From NCBI RefSeq assembly GCF_004153455.1, contig NZ_SDQE01000001.1, positions 124,001 to 188,000 of the forward strand: a stretch of 64,000 bases of DNA, written 5' to 3'. The position numbers and the translations under genes were made by a program. The stretch comes from Allopusillimonas ginsengisoli (GTDB taxonomy: Bacteria > Pseudomonadota > Gammaproteobacteria > Burkholderiales > Burkholderiaceae_B). Below the pieces are notes generated by a model. It saw nothing but the letters and a program-made list of their open reading frames with translations, searched no databases and was not told the DNA's origin. Shown here piece by piece: positions 37,120-45,550 of this stretch. Each line of letters opens with the position of its first letter. Position 1 is the first letter of the stretch.

Positions 37120-38040
37120 ATGAGCGATTTATTCAAAAAATACCTGACACGCGACAACAGTGCGCGTATTCAGGCCACGCGCCTGACCGAATCCTGGCAA
37201 ACAGGCCTGGCCCACCAGCATTTCCCTGACTGTGTGCAACGCTTGTTGGGCGAGCTTGTGTCCGCAGCCGTGCTACTGGCCTCCAACATCAAGTTCGACG
37301 GCTCCCTGGTTCTGCAGTTGCAAGGCGACGGGCCGATTGCCTTAATTGTGGTCGAATGCAACGCCGACCTCAGCCTACGCGCTACTGCCACCCTGCGCGA
37401 CGGGCAGGAGATCCCTTCAGAGGGTACGCTGCAATCCTTGTTGAACGCCAATGGCCAGGGCAGATTTATTGTTGTCCTGGATGCAGCCAACCGCGCGCCC
37501 GGCACCTCTCCCTATCAGGGCGTCGTACCGATCGAAGGCGACACCGTGGCGAGCGCCCTGCAAAGCTATATGCGCGATTCCGAACAGCTGGACACCCGCC
37601 TGTGGCTGGCTTCCGACAGCACACATAGCGCAGGATTGCTGCTACAGCGCTTGCCGGATCACGGGGGGCATACCGATGCCGAAAGCTCGCCAGACGAAAC
37701 CTGGGCTCGGATTACCCAGTTGGCGGCCACCATCAAACCGGAGGAGCTGCTGCAGCTTGACACCGATACAGTCATACACCGCCTGTTTTGGCAAGAGGAG
37801 CTTGCCGCCTTTGAACCCCAGCCCGTGCGCTGGCACTGCCCCTGCACACGCGAACGGGTCGCAGAAATGCTGCGCTCACTGGGCCAGCAAGAAATCGACG
37901 ACATCCTCAAAGAGCATGGTCAAGTTCATATCACATGCAACTTCTGTGGCAAGCCGTATGAATTCGACGCCATAGATTGCACAGGACTGTTTGTCGACCG
38001 AACCGGTGCGGTACACGATTCCGACCAGTCCTTGCATTGA
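37120..38040 (+). CDS. hslO: Redox-regulated chaperone Hsp33
   Basis: ATP-independent chaperone switched on by oxidative stress, 306 residues. The zinc-binding redox switch is near the C-terminus: WHCPCTRERV (CxC) and ITCNFCGKPY (CxxC). The N-terminal domain has GELVSAAVLLASNIKFDGSLVLQLQGDGP. When oxidised the four cysteines form two disulfides and release zinc. Single gene. Confidence 0.97.
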   Translation: MSDLFKKYLTRDNSARIQATRLTESWQTGLAHQHFPDCVQRLLGELVSAAVLLASNIKFDGSLVLQLQGDGPIALIVVECNADLSLRATATLRDGQEIPSEGTLQSLLNANGQGRFIVVLDAANRAPGTSPYQGVVPIEGDTVASALQSYMRDSEQLDTRLWLASDSTHSAGLLLQRLPDHGGHTDAESSPDETWARITQLAATIKPEELLQLDTDTVIHRLFWQEELAAFEPQPVRWHCPCTRERVAEMLRSLGQQEIDDILKEHGQVHITCNFCGKPYEFDAIDCTGLFVDRTGAVHDSDQSLH

Positions 38041-38048
38041 CGCCGTCC

Positions 38049-38078
38049 GTGGACAATGCGATCTGCCGTATTGTCCAC
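38049..38078. promoter_or_regulatory. 9-bp inverted repeat upstream of the TadE gene
   Basis: GTGGACAAT (38049-38057) and ATTGTCCAC (38070-38078) are exact complements with a 12-base spacer, just after the hslO stop and 38 bases before the TadE start codon. It could be an operator or a weak hslO terminator; no T-run follows. Confidence 0.4.
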
Positions 38079-38115
38079 AATCGACGCATAAAACGATTGG
38101 CGGCACACTCGTTGC

Positions 38116-38901
38116 ATGCGTCGTCCACCCGCTGCGTCCACTCCTCCCTTGCTTGCGGTCCCGTCCATCACGACCGGGCCCACGCACATCGCCAATGCTG
38201 TTCGCGCAACGCCGCCTACGCCCAGCCACAAACCCGATAGTCAGTCGGGTACGGGTATCGCAGAATTCACGATTGTTGCGATACCTATTTTTTTCCTGGG
38301 CCTTGCCGCATTTGAAACCGCACGCTGGTTTTCCACCAATCATATGCTCAGCGTCGCGCTGCAGCAGGCAGGGCGTGCGGCCATTGTGGCCCATGGCCAC
38401 CCAGACATCATCCAATCCGCATTCGAGCAGAGCCTTAACGCGCTAAACCCCGGCTCAAAGCGCAGATTGCCAGGCGCCTCCGGAGCGATTTCCTGGCACA
38501 TCGAAATCCTGTCGCCAACCCCCGGCGCCTTTCTGGATTTTGGCGACCGCCGGCTGCGCGCCAGGCCGGACGTCCGTTTCGATATCATTAACAACCATTA
38601 TCTTGCCGAACAGCATGCACGCTATCAGCGCAATGGCTGGGCCGATGGCCTGGGCCCCGTCTCCAACCAAACAATCTATGAAGCAAACATGCTGACACTG
38701 CGTCTACGCTTTCCACTGCCACCGCTCGTGCCCGGCGTGAAAAGCATATTGCAAACACTGGGCAAACAAAATGGCAGCTATTCCGAGCAGGCCCTGTTCC
38801 ATGGCTTCCTGCCGCTGGTACGCGAGGTGTCATTTGTCATGCAGTCCCATCCCATCAATTGGCCTTTGCCTTCTTCCGGAAAAATCATCAGGCCTTCCTG
38901 A
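38116..38901 (+). CDS. TadE-like pilus assembly protein, orphan
   Basis: A 261-residue protein with a single N-terminal-half membrane helix in the TadE pattern (TGIAEFTIVAIPIFFLGLAAFETARW): a glutamate just before the hydrophobic stretch, as in prepilin-like TadE/F pseudopilins. The rest would be periplasmic. The first 45 residues are proline and threonine rich and may mark a later true start. No other tad gene (tadA, B, C, rcpA, prepilin peptidase) is near, so its partners lie elsewhere or it works alone. Confidence 0.75.
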   Translation: MRRPPAASTPPLLAVPSITTGPTHIANAVRATPPTPSHKPDSQSGTGIAEFTIVAIPIFFLGLAAFETARWFSTNHMLSVALQQAGRAAIVAHGHPDIIQSAFEQSLNALNPGSKRRLPGASGAISWHIEILSPTPGAFLDFGDRRLRARPDVRFDIINNHYLAEQHARYQRNGWADGLGPVSNQTIYEANMLTLRLRFPLPPLVPGVKSILQTLGKQNGSYSEQALFHGFLPLVREVSFVMQSHPINWPLPSSGKIIRPS

Positions 38902-38972
38902 AAACGATTGTTACTTGAGTCCCGCCTATACTTGTCCCGTCTGATCTTTTCAACACTTGTATCGGAGCCTCA

Positions 38973-39443
38973 ATGAAGCAAACCACGACACGCCGCATCG
39001 CCTATTTTTCTGCAACCGTCTTGATTGGCCTTGCGGGCGCCTCGCAGGCCCAACTGCTCGATTCAGTCAAGGGAGCACTGGGCAGCAACCAATCGGCGTC
39101 CGAACCTGCCTCTGGCGGGCTGTTGGGCGGCTTGGGGAGTGCTGGCGGACTATCGATCCCCTCGCTGGGTTCGGTGGGCACCGGCAACCTGACGGGGGTA
39201 CTCAGCTACTGCGCAAAGAATAATTATCTTGGGAGCGATGCGGAAGGCGTCAAAGACAAGCTGTTAAACCAACTCGGTGGCACTCAGTCAGCGCAGTCCG
39301 ATCCTGGCTACCAGCAGGGTGTGGCAGGTATCCTGGGCGGTGACAGCGACCAACAAGTCGATCTGAGCGGAGACGGGCTTAAAAAACAGCTTACCGAAAA
39401 AGTCTGCGACCAGGTTCTTGATTACGGCAAATCCCTGTTGTAA
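38973..39443 (+). CDS. DUF2501 (YjjA-like) exported protein
   Basis: A 156-residue exported protein with a signal peptide ending ASQAQ, a Gly/Ser-rich stretch (GGLLGGLGSAGGL) and then the DUF2501 part VLSYCAKNNYLGSDAEGVKDKL ... EKVCDQVLDYGKSLL, in which two cysteines probably pair. E. coli YjjA belongs to this family; its role is unknown. The ATG is at 38973 and a strong terminator follows the stop directly. Confidence 0.87.
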   Translation: MKQTTTRRIAYFSATVLIGLAGASQAQLLDSVKGALGSNQSASEPASGGLLGGLGSAGGLSIPSLGSVGTGNLTGVLSYCAKNNYLGSDAEGVKDKLLNQLGGTQSAQSDPGYQQGVAGILGGDSDQQVDLSGDGLKKQLTEKVCDQVLDYGKSLL

Positions 39444-39444
39444 T

Positions 39445-39478
39445 AAAAATAGCCACCCCGAAGGGTGGCTATTTTTTT
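39445..39478. terminator. Bidirectional terminator between DUF2501 and porin genes
   Basis: AAAAATAGCCACCC, loop CGAA, GGGTGGCTATTTTT (14-bp stem) with T-runs on both strands. It begins 2 bases after the DUF2501 stop and should also serve the leftward porin gene. Confidence 0.92.
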
Positions 39479-39490
39479 GCTGCTGTTCTG

Positions 39491-39514
39491 GACAACCCGG
39501 CAGGCCGGGTTGTC
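39491..39514. terminator. Second hairpin downstream of the porin gene
   Basis: GACAACCCGG, loop CAGG, CCGGGTTGTC: a perfect 10-bp stem 30 bases past the porin stop codon. No T-run follows directly, so it is likely a stability hairpin ahead of the terminator at 39445. Confidence 0.7.
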
Positions 39515-39543
39515 TCGGTGCATAGACGTGCTATGCGTACCGA

Positions 39544-40656
39544 TTAGAACTGGTGACGCAGACCAACACCAACCAGGGTGGAGTCCAGGTCGTCTTGGAA
39601 CAGAGCGTGCTTGGCATACGAACCGATTGCGTACACGTTGGTGCGCTTGGACAGGTTGTAGGTGTAGCCCAAGCTGTAGACTTGCTGGGAATCCAGATCG
39701 CCGACGAAACCGTCAGGTGTGCTGGTAGGATCAGCCATTTGCCAGGAAGCCAGGATCTTGCCGTTGCCGACAGGAGCGCTCAGGCCAACCAGGTAGGAGT
39801 TAACCTTCAGGCCTTCAGCGCCGATGAAGGTGCCGGTACCCAGGTCAGGACCGAAGTTAGTGCCCTGGAACCAGCCGTCACGCGTTTGGCCGAAAGCCAG
39901 CGATGCCTTGACGACTTCGAAGTCGTACGCACCACCAAGCGACCACTGCTTGAAGTTGGAATCGTCTTCGTTGATCTTGATTTGATCATACGTAGCTACG
40001 ACACCGATGGGGCCGTTAGCATAGCGCAGACCGGCAGTAATACCCTTGCCGTTGGAATCCTTGGGGTTGGGTTGACCAGCGAAGTCAACATCCCAGCCTT
40101 CGCCACCGTTAACGTTGAACGAGTAGCCAACGCCAAACTGGAAGCCCGAGAAATTGGGGGTTTGGTACATGACCGTGTTATCCCAACGCATGGTGTTAGC
40201 AGCGCTGAACGACGTACCAACGTTGGCTTGGCCGAAACCACCACCGAACGGATCAACGATACCGGGCAGGTATTTGGAGCCGATGTTGGTTTGACGACCA
40301 CCAGTCAGTTCACCCCAAGCATCGCCAGCCAGGCCCAGCGTGGCTTGACGACCGAACAGACGGCCACCTTGAGCGCTGTTGGCAGTACCAAGGTCAAAGC
40401 CGCTTTCCAGTTGGAAAATAGCGCGCAGGCCATCACCCAGATCTTCGGAACCCTTAAGGCCCCAACGGTTGCCGGACTGAACACCGTTAATGCCGCCGAG
40501 TTTCTTGGCTTCGTAGTCTACGCCGTCGACTTTGCCGTCAACTTTTTGATAACCGATACCACCGTCCAGGATACCGTACAGGGTAACCGACGTTTCTGCT
40601 TGAGCAACGCCAGCGAAACCAGCGATAAGAGCAGCAGCGAGCAGAGTCTTTTTCAT
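39544..40656 (-). CDS. Outer-membrane porin (Burkholderiales type)
   Basis: A 370-residue general porin. Signal peptide MKKTLLAAALIAGFAGVAQA, then the mature start ETSVTLYGILDGGIGYQ, GNRWGLKGSEDLGDGLRAIFQLESGF, a glycine-rich constriction-loop region and a C-terminal phenylalanine (VGVGLRHQF) needed for Bam-mediated insertion. It would form a 16-stranded trimeric channel. The codon use is that of a highly expressed gene (few rare codons), and GGAG stands 9 bases before the ATG. A long open frame on the opposite strand is an artefact of this codon bias. Confidence 0.96.
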   Translation of the reverse strand: MKKTLLAAALIAGFAGVAQAETSVTLYGILDGGIGYQKVDGKVDGVDYEAKKLGGINGVQSGNRWGLKGSEDLGDGLRAIFQLESGFDLGTANSAQGGRLFGRQATLGLAGDAWGELTGGRQTNIGSKYLPGIVDPFGGGFGQANVGTSFSAANTMRWDNTVMYQTPNFSGFQFGVGYSFNVNGGEGWDVDFAGQPNPKDSNGKGITAGLRYANGPIGVVATYDQIKINEDDSNFKQWSLGGAYDFEVVKASLAFGQTRDGWFQGTNFGPDLGTGTFIGAEGLKVNSYLVGLSAPVGNGKILASWQMADPTSTPDGFVGDLDSQQVYSLGYTYNLSKRTNVYAIGSYAKHALFQDDLDSTLVGVGLRHQF

Positions 40657-41196
40657 GTAAGAAATCTCCGTAGATTTGAGTAACTAGAGCAGCGACTACC
40701 TAACTGTGCTGCTGCCCTTTCTAACTCCGCGATGGGAAGTTGCTGCTATTGCATCAAAATTCGGGCCGCATGGCTATTGCCGTGTTGGTAAAACCTCTGT
40801 TTTTCGTCATGCGCGTTGGCTTAAAACAACAAAACCAGGTTTTCAGGCGAAAATCATAGGTAGTTACCCGTATTTTTCCGTGGCGATTACGCCACATTCA
40901 AGGCCTGCGATTTTCCTGAGTTGTTTTTTAAGTAAAGGCCGCAGTCTATTGTTTTTATTGAAAGTTTATGGGCAGGCCCAAAAACCCGTAAACGGTCTGA
41001 ATTTTCAAGGATTTACGTTCTCTGGCTCCTTGAGTGCGACCCGGGCCCAGCCAGGCGCGCCAGCCCTCTCTTTATGCAGCGCGGAGTACCGACGGGGACG
41101 ATGCGGGGCGTGTGAAATCATGCCTCCCGCAGCGCCTGTCGCCATCGTAACAGCCTTTGCCGCAGCCCTCATCACCGCAGGTGTTCTATAACAGTC
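40657..41196. other. 540-base gap upstream of the porin gene
   Basis: Contains the porin ribosome site and presumably its promoter on the minus strand. The part 40800-41030 is richer in A and T than the rest; 41040-41190 is GC-rich. I see no credible gene: the open frame 40706-41191 on the plus strand has no family features and unlikely composition. No confident promoter or terminator could be placed. Confidence 0.5.
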
Positions 41197-41234
41197 GCTA
41201 GATCTTGCGCATATGGCTAGATCTTGCGCATATG
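41197..41234. repeat. 19-bp tandem duplication at the DUF1513 stop codon
   Basis: GCTAGATCTTGCGCATATG occurs twice head-to-tail (41197-41215, 41216-41234). Read leftward, each copy encodes the last residues HMRKI and the TAG stop of the DUF1513 protein, so a second copy of the gene end lies just outside it. Confidence 0.95.
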
Positions 41235-42419
41235 GTTATCCCAAGCCAATCCAGCCTCGGGCGCCAACAGCGGTTGCAGCGGCTCTCCTGTACGCAGTCC
41301 AGCCAGCTGTCCTTGTCCGCTACTGACAAGAAAACCACTGGATTGCCGGGGGGCGACGCCGCAGCCATCAAAAACGGGCGTGCTGCCCAGGCAATCCCCG
41401 CTTGCCGCATCCCACACCACCACACACCCACCCACGGGGCTGGAGGTGGCGATCCGGGTGCCGGTAGCGTCGCAGGCCAGCGAGCCTACGTAGTTCTTCA
41501 TGCCATGCAAAACCGAATCCGGCCCACTGTACATTGCCAGCGCTTCGCCGCGACGGTGGCGTCCTACCAGTGGCGGACGCTCCTGCGCGGGGCCGGTGTG
41601 CTGGCAGCCGAACCAGACAGCACCGGCGCCATCAAGCACCATATGGCGTATGGAGAGCTTGTGGAGTGCTGGCGCCAGGCTGACCTGCTCGATGAGATCC
41701 CCCGTGCGGATGTCAATATAAGCGACGGAAGGATCCATGTCATGCGCGTTCAGCGCAAGCTTGCCATAGTCGGGATGCGTCAGGATACCGCCATTGGCCA
41801 CGCACAGCGTATGGCCATCTGGCATCAGGATAACTTCGTGCGGACCGATCCCCCCCGTCGGGAACTCGCCAATGCGCCGGTAGCCGCCGCCTTCGCTGGC
41901 ATCGTAAACCCCCAGCACGCCTCGCCCGCCTTCATAATCGTTTTCTGTGGCAATCAGCAGCTTGCCATCCGGCGAAAAAACGCCATGCCCAAAGAAATGC
42001 CTTTCCGGCGTCATCGGCAATGGCTGAGGTTGCGTCTGGTCTTCAAAATGAAATGCAATGGCAAAAAAGCCAGGTTGGCGACCAAACACCACTGCTCGTG
42101 AACGCGGCGCGTCAATGGCAAAGCTGTGGCCTCTTGCGGGCATGGGTACAACAAGATGCGCATGGCCGCGCTCATCAAACAGTGCGGCCTCGTAGCGACT
42201 GGCCTGTTTACGGGCCGCCAGATACAGCACATCGCCAACGGATTCAGACGCCTGGGTTGCCACTGCACCACTATCCTGCAAGCCGCCATGACGCATGCCG
42301 GCCACTCCCTGCCCTGGCGCCGGGGGAGTCCCCGCCCGGGCGGACGGGCACACCGCTGCGGCGCCGCAGGCGGCTACAAGAGCCATGAAGCGACGGCGAT
42401 CAATCTCCATCGAGTGCAT
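41217..42419 (-). CDS. DUF1513 protein with Tat signal
   Basis: A 400-residue exported protein of the DUF1513 family. The N-terminus IDRRRFMALVAACGAAAVCPSARA is a twin-arginine signal, so it is folded before export and may carry a cofactor. The rest looks like a seven-bladed beta-propeller (repeats such as FFGHGVFSPDGKLLIATEND and GPHEVILMPDGHTLCVANGG). It overlaps the end of the imelysin gene by 20 bases and is the last of four cluster genes. The start could also be the ATG three codons later (42410). No catalytic motif is recognised. Confidence 0.87.
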   Translation of the reverse strand: MHSMEIDRRRFMALVAACGAAAVCPSARAGTPPAPGQGVAGMRHGGLQDSGAVATQASESVGDVLYLAARKQASRYEAALFDERGHAHLVVPMPARGHSFAIDAPRSRAVVFGRQPGFFAIAFHFEDQTQPQPLPMTPERHFFGHGVFSPDGKLLIATENDYEGGRGVLGVYDASEGGGYRRIGEFPTGGIGPHEVILMPDGHTLCVANGGILTHPDYGKLALNAHDMDPSVAYIDIRTGDLIEQVSLAPALHKLSIRHMVLDGAGAVWFGCQHTGPAQERPPLVGRHRRGEALAMYSGPDSVLHGMKNYVGSLACDATGTRIATSSPVGGCVVVWDAASGDCLGSTPVFDGCGVAPRQSSGFLVSSGQGQLAGLRTGEPLQPLLAPEAGLAWDNHMRKI

Positions 42420-43749
42420 TGAATCCTATCCTCGCGCCAAAAGCCGGTGCCATGTTTTGGTCCACAATGTTTTTGCTGTTTTGCAATAGCAGCGCTGCCA
42501 GCGTCAGTTGGCGATAGCCGTCAGCCTCGCGCACCTGGCGCGCCAGGTCACGCGACATGGCCTCAAAGAGGCTGTGCGCACGGTCCAGCTCGCTCTCGAG
42601 GCTCTGCCCTATCCAGGCTTCATCCTGCCCATACTGCCATTGCCCCGCGCCCAGAAAATGGCTTAATCCGTTCGCTGAAGCAGCCATTGCCTGCGCAAAC
42701 AGGCCACTGCGCCAGAAAGGTGCCTTCTTTTCGTTGGCGGCGTCTGCGTCTTTGCCCAGCATAGGCAGGATCTTGATATCCCTGGCAAACTGCAGCCCCG
42801 TGGAAATGGCCTTGATGGCTTCAGCGGCGATTTCCTGCGTACTGCGGTATACCGGGTTTGTGGACGCGGGGTGAGAAAAATATTCCGCATACTGGCCTGC
42901 ATGCGCCACTGACGAAGGTAGGCCCGCGTTTTTTTCCTGGTGCGTCTGCACGCCCTGGTCGCGCCAGGCCATTGCAATATCTTTTCCTATATTGGACAGA
43001 TTTCCAGCAATGGCGAGGGCATAGGCGCAATTCGCTGCAAAGCTTGGCTCTTGCGGCGCATCTGCCTTGAGCAAGCCCTTGTCCCGGTACAACATATATT
43101 CAAGCGCGGGCAACCCCTGAACCGCGACGCTATGCGTGGCCAGCGTCTGGGCATCAAGCCCTGCCGTCGCGCCGACCCCGGAGCTGTCCTGGTTGCGTGC
43201 GTGATGCGCAGTGGAGGCGCCCGTTGCACTCGGGTCGGGACTGACGGTGGCGGTCTGCGCAAGCAAGGCCTGAATCTGTCGCAACATAATGCCGCGAGGA
43301 TCGGGCCAGAAGAAGATCCGCTCAAAGCGGTTGTCCTCAATCAAAGGGCCAAAACGTAGAAACTCTATGCCCGCCCAAGCGCGAACCAATGCCGCAAACC
43401 TGTGATCGAGCGCATCTGCATCGCCCAGATCGGACTGCGCGCCTGTAACCGGAACGCTGCCCGACAGACCCGCTTTTCCAGGTTTTTCTTGGGCGACGCG
43501 GCCTGGTTTGCCTGCGTCACGCGCTGCGACAGCGCCAGCGGACGAATCTGCTGTGCTGGCAGTACAGAATTGCGCCAGCCCGGCCTCCATTTCCGAGGCC
43601 GCCTGCTGAAATTGCGCGGTAGCAGGCGCGATATACCCTCGGACAAGATTGGCGCCTAGCGCATCAGACAGTTCGCCTGCAAGCGCAGCGTTGGGCATGA
43701 CAGTCAACGCTGCGGCAATCGAAAAATATCGCCAGAAAGCGGGTTTCAT
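42400..43749 (-). CDS. Imelysin-family (peptidase M75) lipid- or iron-linked protein, short-motif type
   Basis: A 449-residue exported protein with signal peptide ending ALAG and an all-helical imelysin fold. The family GxHxxE block appears as VQGLPALEYMLYR, with proline instead of the histidine, as in the EfeO/algP7-type subgroup. A later block (QYGQDEAWIGQSLESELDRAHSLFEAM) matches the C-terminal half. Imelysins are iron-regulated envelope proteins thought to bind iron or haem; protease activity is doubtful. It carries an inserted Ser/Gly-rich region at about residues 65-110. It lies in a four-gene cluster. Confidence 0.85.
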   Translation of the reverse strand: MKPAFWRYFSIAAALTVMPNAALAGELSDALGANLVRGYIAPATAQFQQAASEMEAGLAQFCTASTADSSAGAVAARDAGKPGRVAQEKPGKAGLSGSVPVTGAQSDLGDADALDHRFAALVRAWAGIEFLRFGPLIEDNRFERIFFWPDPRGIMLRQIQALLAQTATVSPDPSATGASTAHHARNQDSSGVGATAGLDAQTLATHSVAVQGLPALEYMLYRDKGLLKADAPQEPSFAANCAYALAIAGNLSNIGKDIAMAWRDQGVQTHQEKNAGLPSSVAHAGQYAEYFSHPASTNPVYRSTQEIAAEAIKAISTGLQFARDIKILPMLGKDADAANEKKAPFWRSGLFAQAMAASANGLSHFLGAGQWQYGQDEAWIGQSLESELDRAHSLFEAMSRDLARQVREADGYRQLTLAALLLQNSKNIVDQNMAPAFGARIGFNALDGD

Positions 43750-43905
43750 GGATTAAGCATCCTTTGTATTCAATACCAAACGTTCTACGTGTTCTACATG
43801 GCGTGGCTTCCTGATTGCCATGCAGCAATCTTCATGGTTTTGGCGAAGCACCCTGGCGAACGATGTCAGGGCGCCAGAAGCTAAACATTGCCCGCCTTGC
43901 GCCGC

Positions 43906-45543
43906 TTACAAAGATTCCAGGAATCGGATCAGGTCCGCCCGCTGTTCTGGCGTCATGGCAACAACACGGTCGCGTGCCGCCTGGGCTTCGCCGCCATGCC
44001 AAAGTATGGCTTCCAGCAGGCTGCGGGCGCGGCCATCGTGCAACCAGGTGGCATTGGGATTGACAGTATGGGTCAGCCCTATGCCCCACAGCGGCGGCGT
44101 ACGCCACTCTCGCCCGCTGGCATCGCCCTCATCCTGGCCATCAGCCAGCCCAGGCCCCATGTCGTGCAACAGCAAGTCTGTATAGGGCCAGATCAGCTGA
44201 AAACGATGTTCGGGCCTGTCCGCATCGCGGCGCGTGACATACTTGGGAACATGGCAGGCGATGCAGTTTGACGCATAGAACAATTGCTTGCCGGCAAGCA
44301 CACGCGCATCGTCGACCTCGCGGCGTTGCGGCAGAGCCAGATTGAGCGAATAGGTGGTAACAAAGTCCATAAGCCGGCCGGGCACTTCGTGCGCACCCAG
44401 ATGCGCCTGGGCGCCGTGCGGCATATCTGCGCAAGCGGTCTGGGCCTGGGTGCAATCGCCATTGTGATCCGGGAACAAAGGGCTGGACAAACCCATGTCA
44501 CCTGAAAAAGCGTTGGCGGACTGCCTTTCCACCGTAGGCTGCCCCGCCTTCCAGTTGAAGCGGCCCAGCACCCGCTCGCCGGTGACGGGATCCTTCAACC
44601 AGTTGGGCCGGCCCGATACCCCGTCTCCGGGATCGCGCGCGGCATTCGCGAGAATGTCGTCTTCGTGGATGGCCTCCAGCAGGCCAAGCCCAAGCATGGG
44701 CGGCGCCAAACGTGGCGAGAGCCGTGTATCAGGATGAAGCGGCCCATACCCGAGGTTTTCTACGGAGTAAGCAGGCGCCATCAACACGGCGGTTTCGCCG
44801 CCGTTCAACGCAACAGGCACCTCGGTGTAGTCGATGCGAACCTGACCCTCGGCGACCATGCCCGGCACTGCGAATGGCTGCAATTGATGCCCATAAACAG
44901 GATCTGGCAATGTGACGACCTCGCCCTGCCCCAGGCGGCGGCGGGCGTCAGCGTCGCTCTCGGGCAGCGAAAGGCGAACCAGCAACGCCACAGCGTCGGC
45001 TTGTGCCTCGGGATCGAAACCCGGAACAGTACCGCGGCCATCTTTCACGTGACAGGCCTGACAGGACCGCGCATTGAAGAGCGGACCCAGGCCATCAGAG
45101 GCCTGTGTTGACGAGGGAGAAGACACCCAGTCTTTGCGAAACAGGCCATTGCCAACCATAAAGGCCTGCCGGCCTTCAAAATCAAGATTGGCAGCCGGGT
45201 GCGAAAAAATATCACGATTGACCAGCTTGGATACCGTGCCCGCGCCGCCTTGCATGACTTCGTAAGGCTCAGCAGTCGAAAAATCCTGGGTGGGCTCGGT
45301 AACGGCAACCACTCGGGCGCGATCCTCTGGCGACAGATCGGCCCGCCCCGGCGCAGCGTCAGACGCTGCCAGTCGCTCGCTTGCCGGTCCGCGCTCCGTG
45401 GCAGGAGCCGGGCCGCTGCCCGGGGCCCCCGCCCCGGATAATTCGGCAGCCCGGGCCGCGGGCTCCGATTGGGATAGCGCGGTAGAAACGAAGACCGCGC
45501 CCAGAACAAGACTGAGCACGGCCAGACCAGCATTTGGCTTCAT
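43906..45543 (-). CDS. Di-haem oxidoreductase family protein (DUF1111)
   Basis: A 545-residue exported c-type cytochrome. A signal peptide is followed by a Pro/Ala/Ser-rich linker to about residue 65. Two haem motifs are visible: CQACH at 161-165 and CIACH at 427-431, the standard pair of the DUF1111 di-haem proteins related to the MauG/CcpA type. A middle domain (residues 240-390) has two further cysteines (C364, C371). A redox role with periplasmic iron is inferred from the neighbours. It starts 7 bases after the first imelysin gene. Confidence 0.88.
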   Translation of the reverse strand: MKPNAGLAVLSLVLGAVFVSTALSQSEPAARAAELSGAGAPGSGPAPATERGPASERLAASDAAPGRADLSPEDRARVVAVTEPTQDFSTAEPYEVMQGGAGTVSKLVNRDIFSHPAANLDFEGRQAFMVGNGLFRKDWVSSPSSTQASDGLGPLFNARSCQACHVKDGRGTVPGFDPEAQADAVALLVRLSLPESDADARRRLGQGEVVTLPDPVYGHQLQPFAVPGMVAEGQVRIDYTEVPVALNGGETAVLMAPAYSVENLGYGPLHPDTRLSPRLAPPMLGLGLLEAIHEDDILANAARDPGDGVSGRPNWLKDPVTGERVLGRFNWKAGQPTVERQSANAFSGDMGLSSPLFPDHNGDCTQAQTACADMPHGAQAHLGAHEVPGRLMDFVTTYSLNLALPQRREVDDARVLAGKQLFYASNCIACHVPKYVTRRDADRPEHRFQLIWPYTDLLLHDMGPGLADGQDEGDASGREWRTPPLWGIGLTHTVNPNATWLHDGRARSLLEAILWHGGEAQAARDRVVAMTPEQRADLIRFLESL

Positions 45544-45550
45544 TGCATCA

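Noticed and set aside
39553-40683. 376-residue open frame on the plus strand antisense to the porin gene
   Set aside because: The porin is certain (signal peptide, C-terminal Phe); its strict codon choice removes stop codons from the other strand.
40706-41191. 161-residue open frame in the porin upstream gap
   Set aside because: No homology pattern, no ribosome site and odd composition; treated as non-coding.
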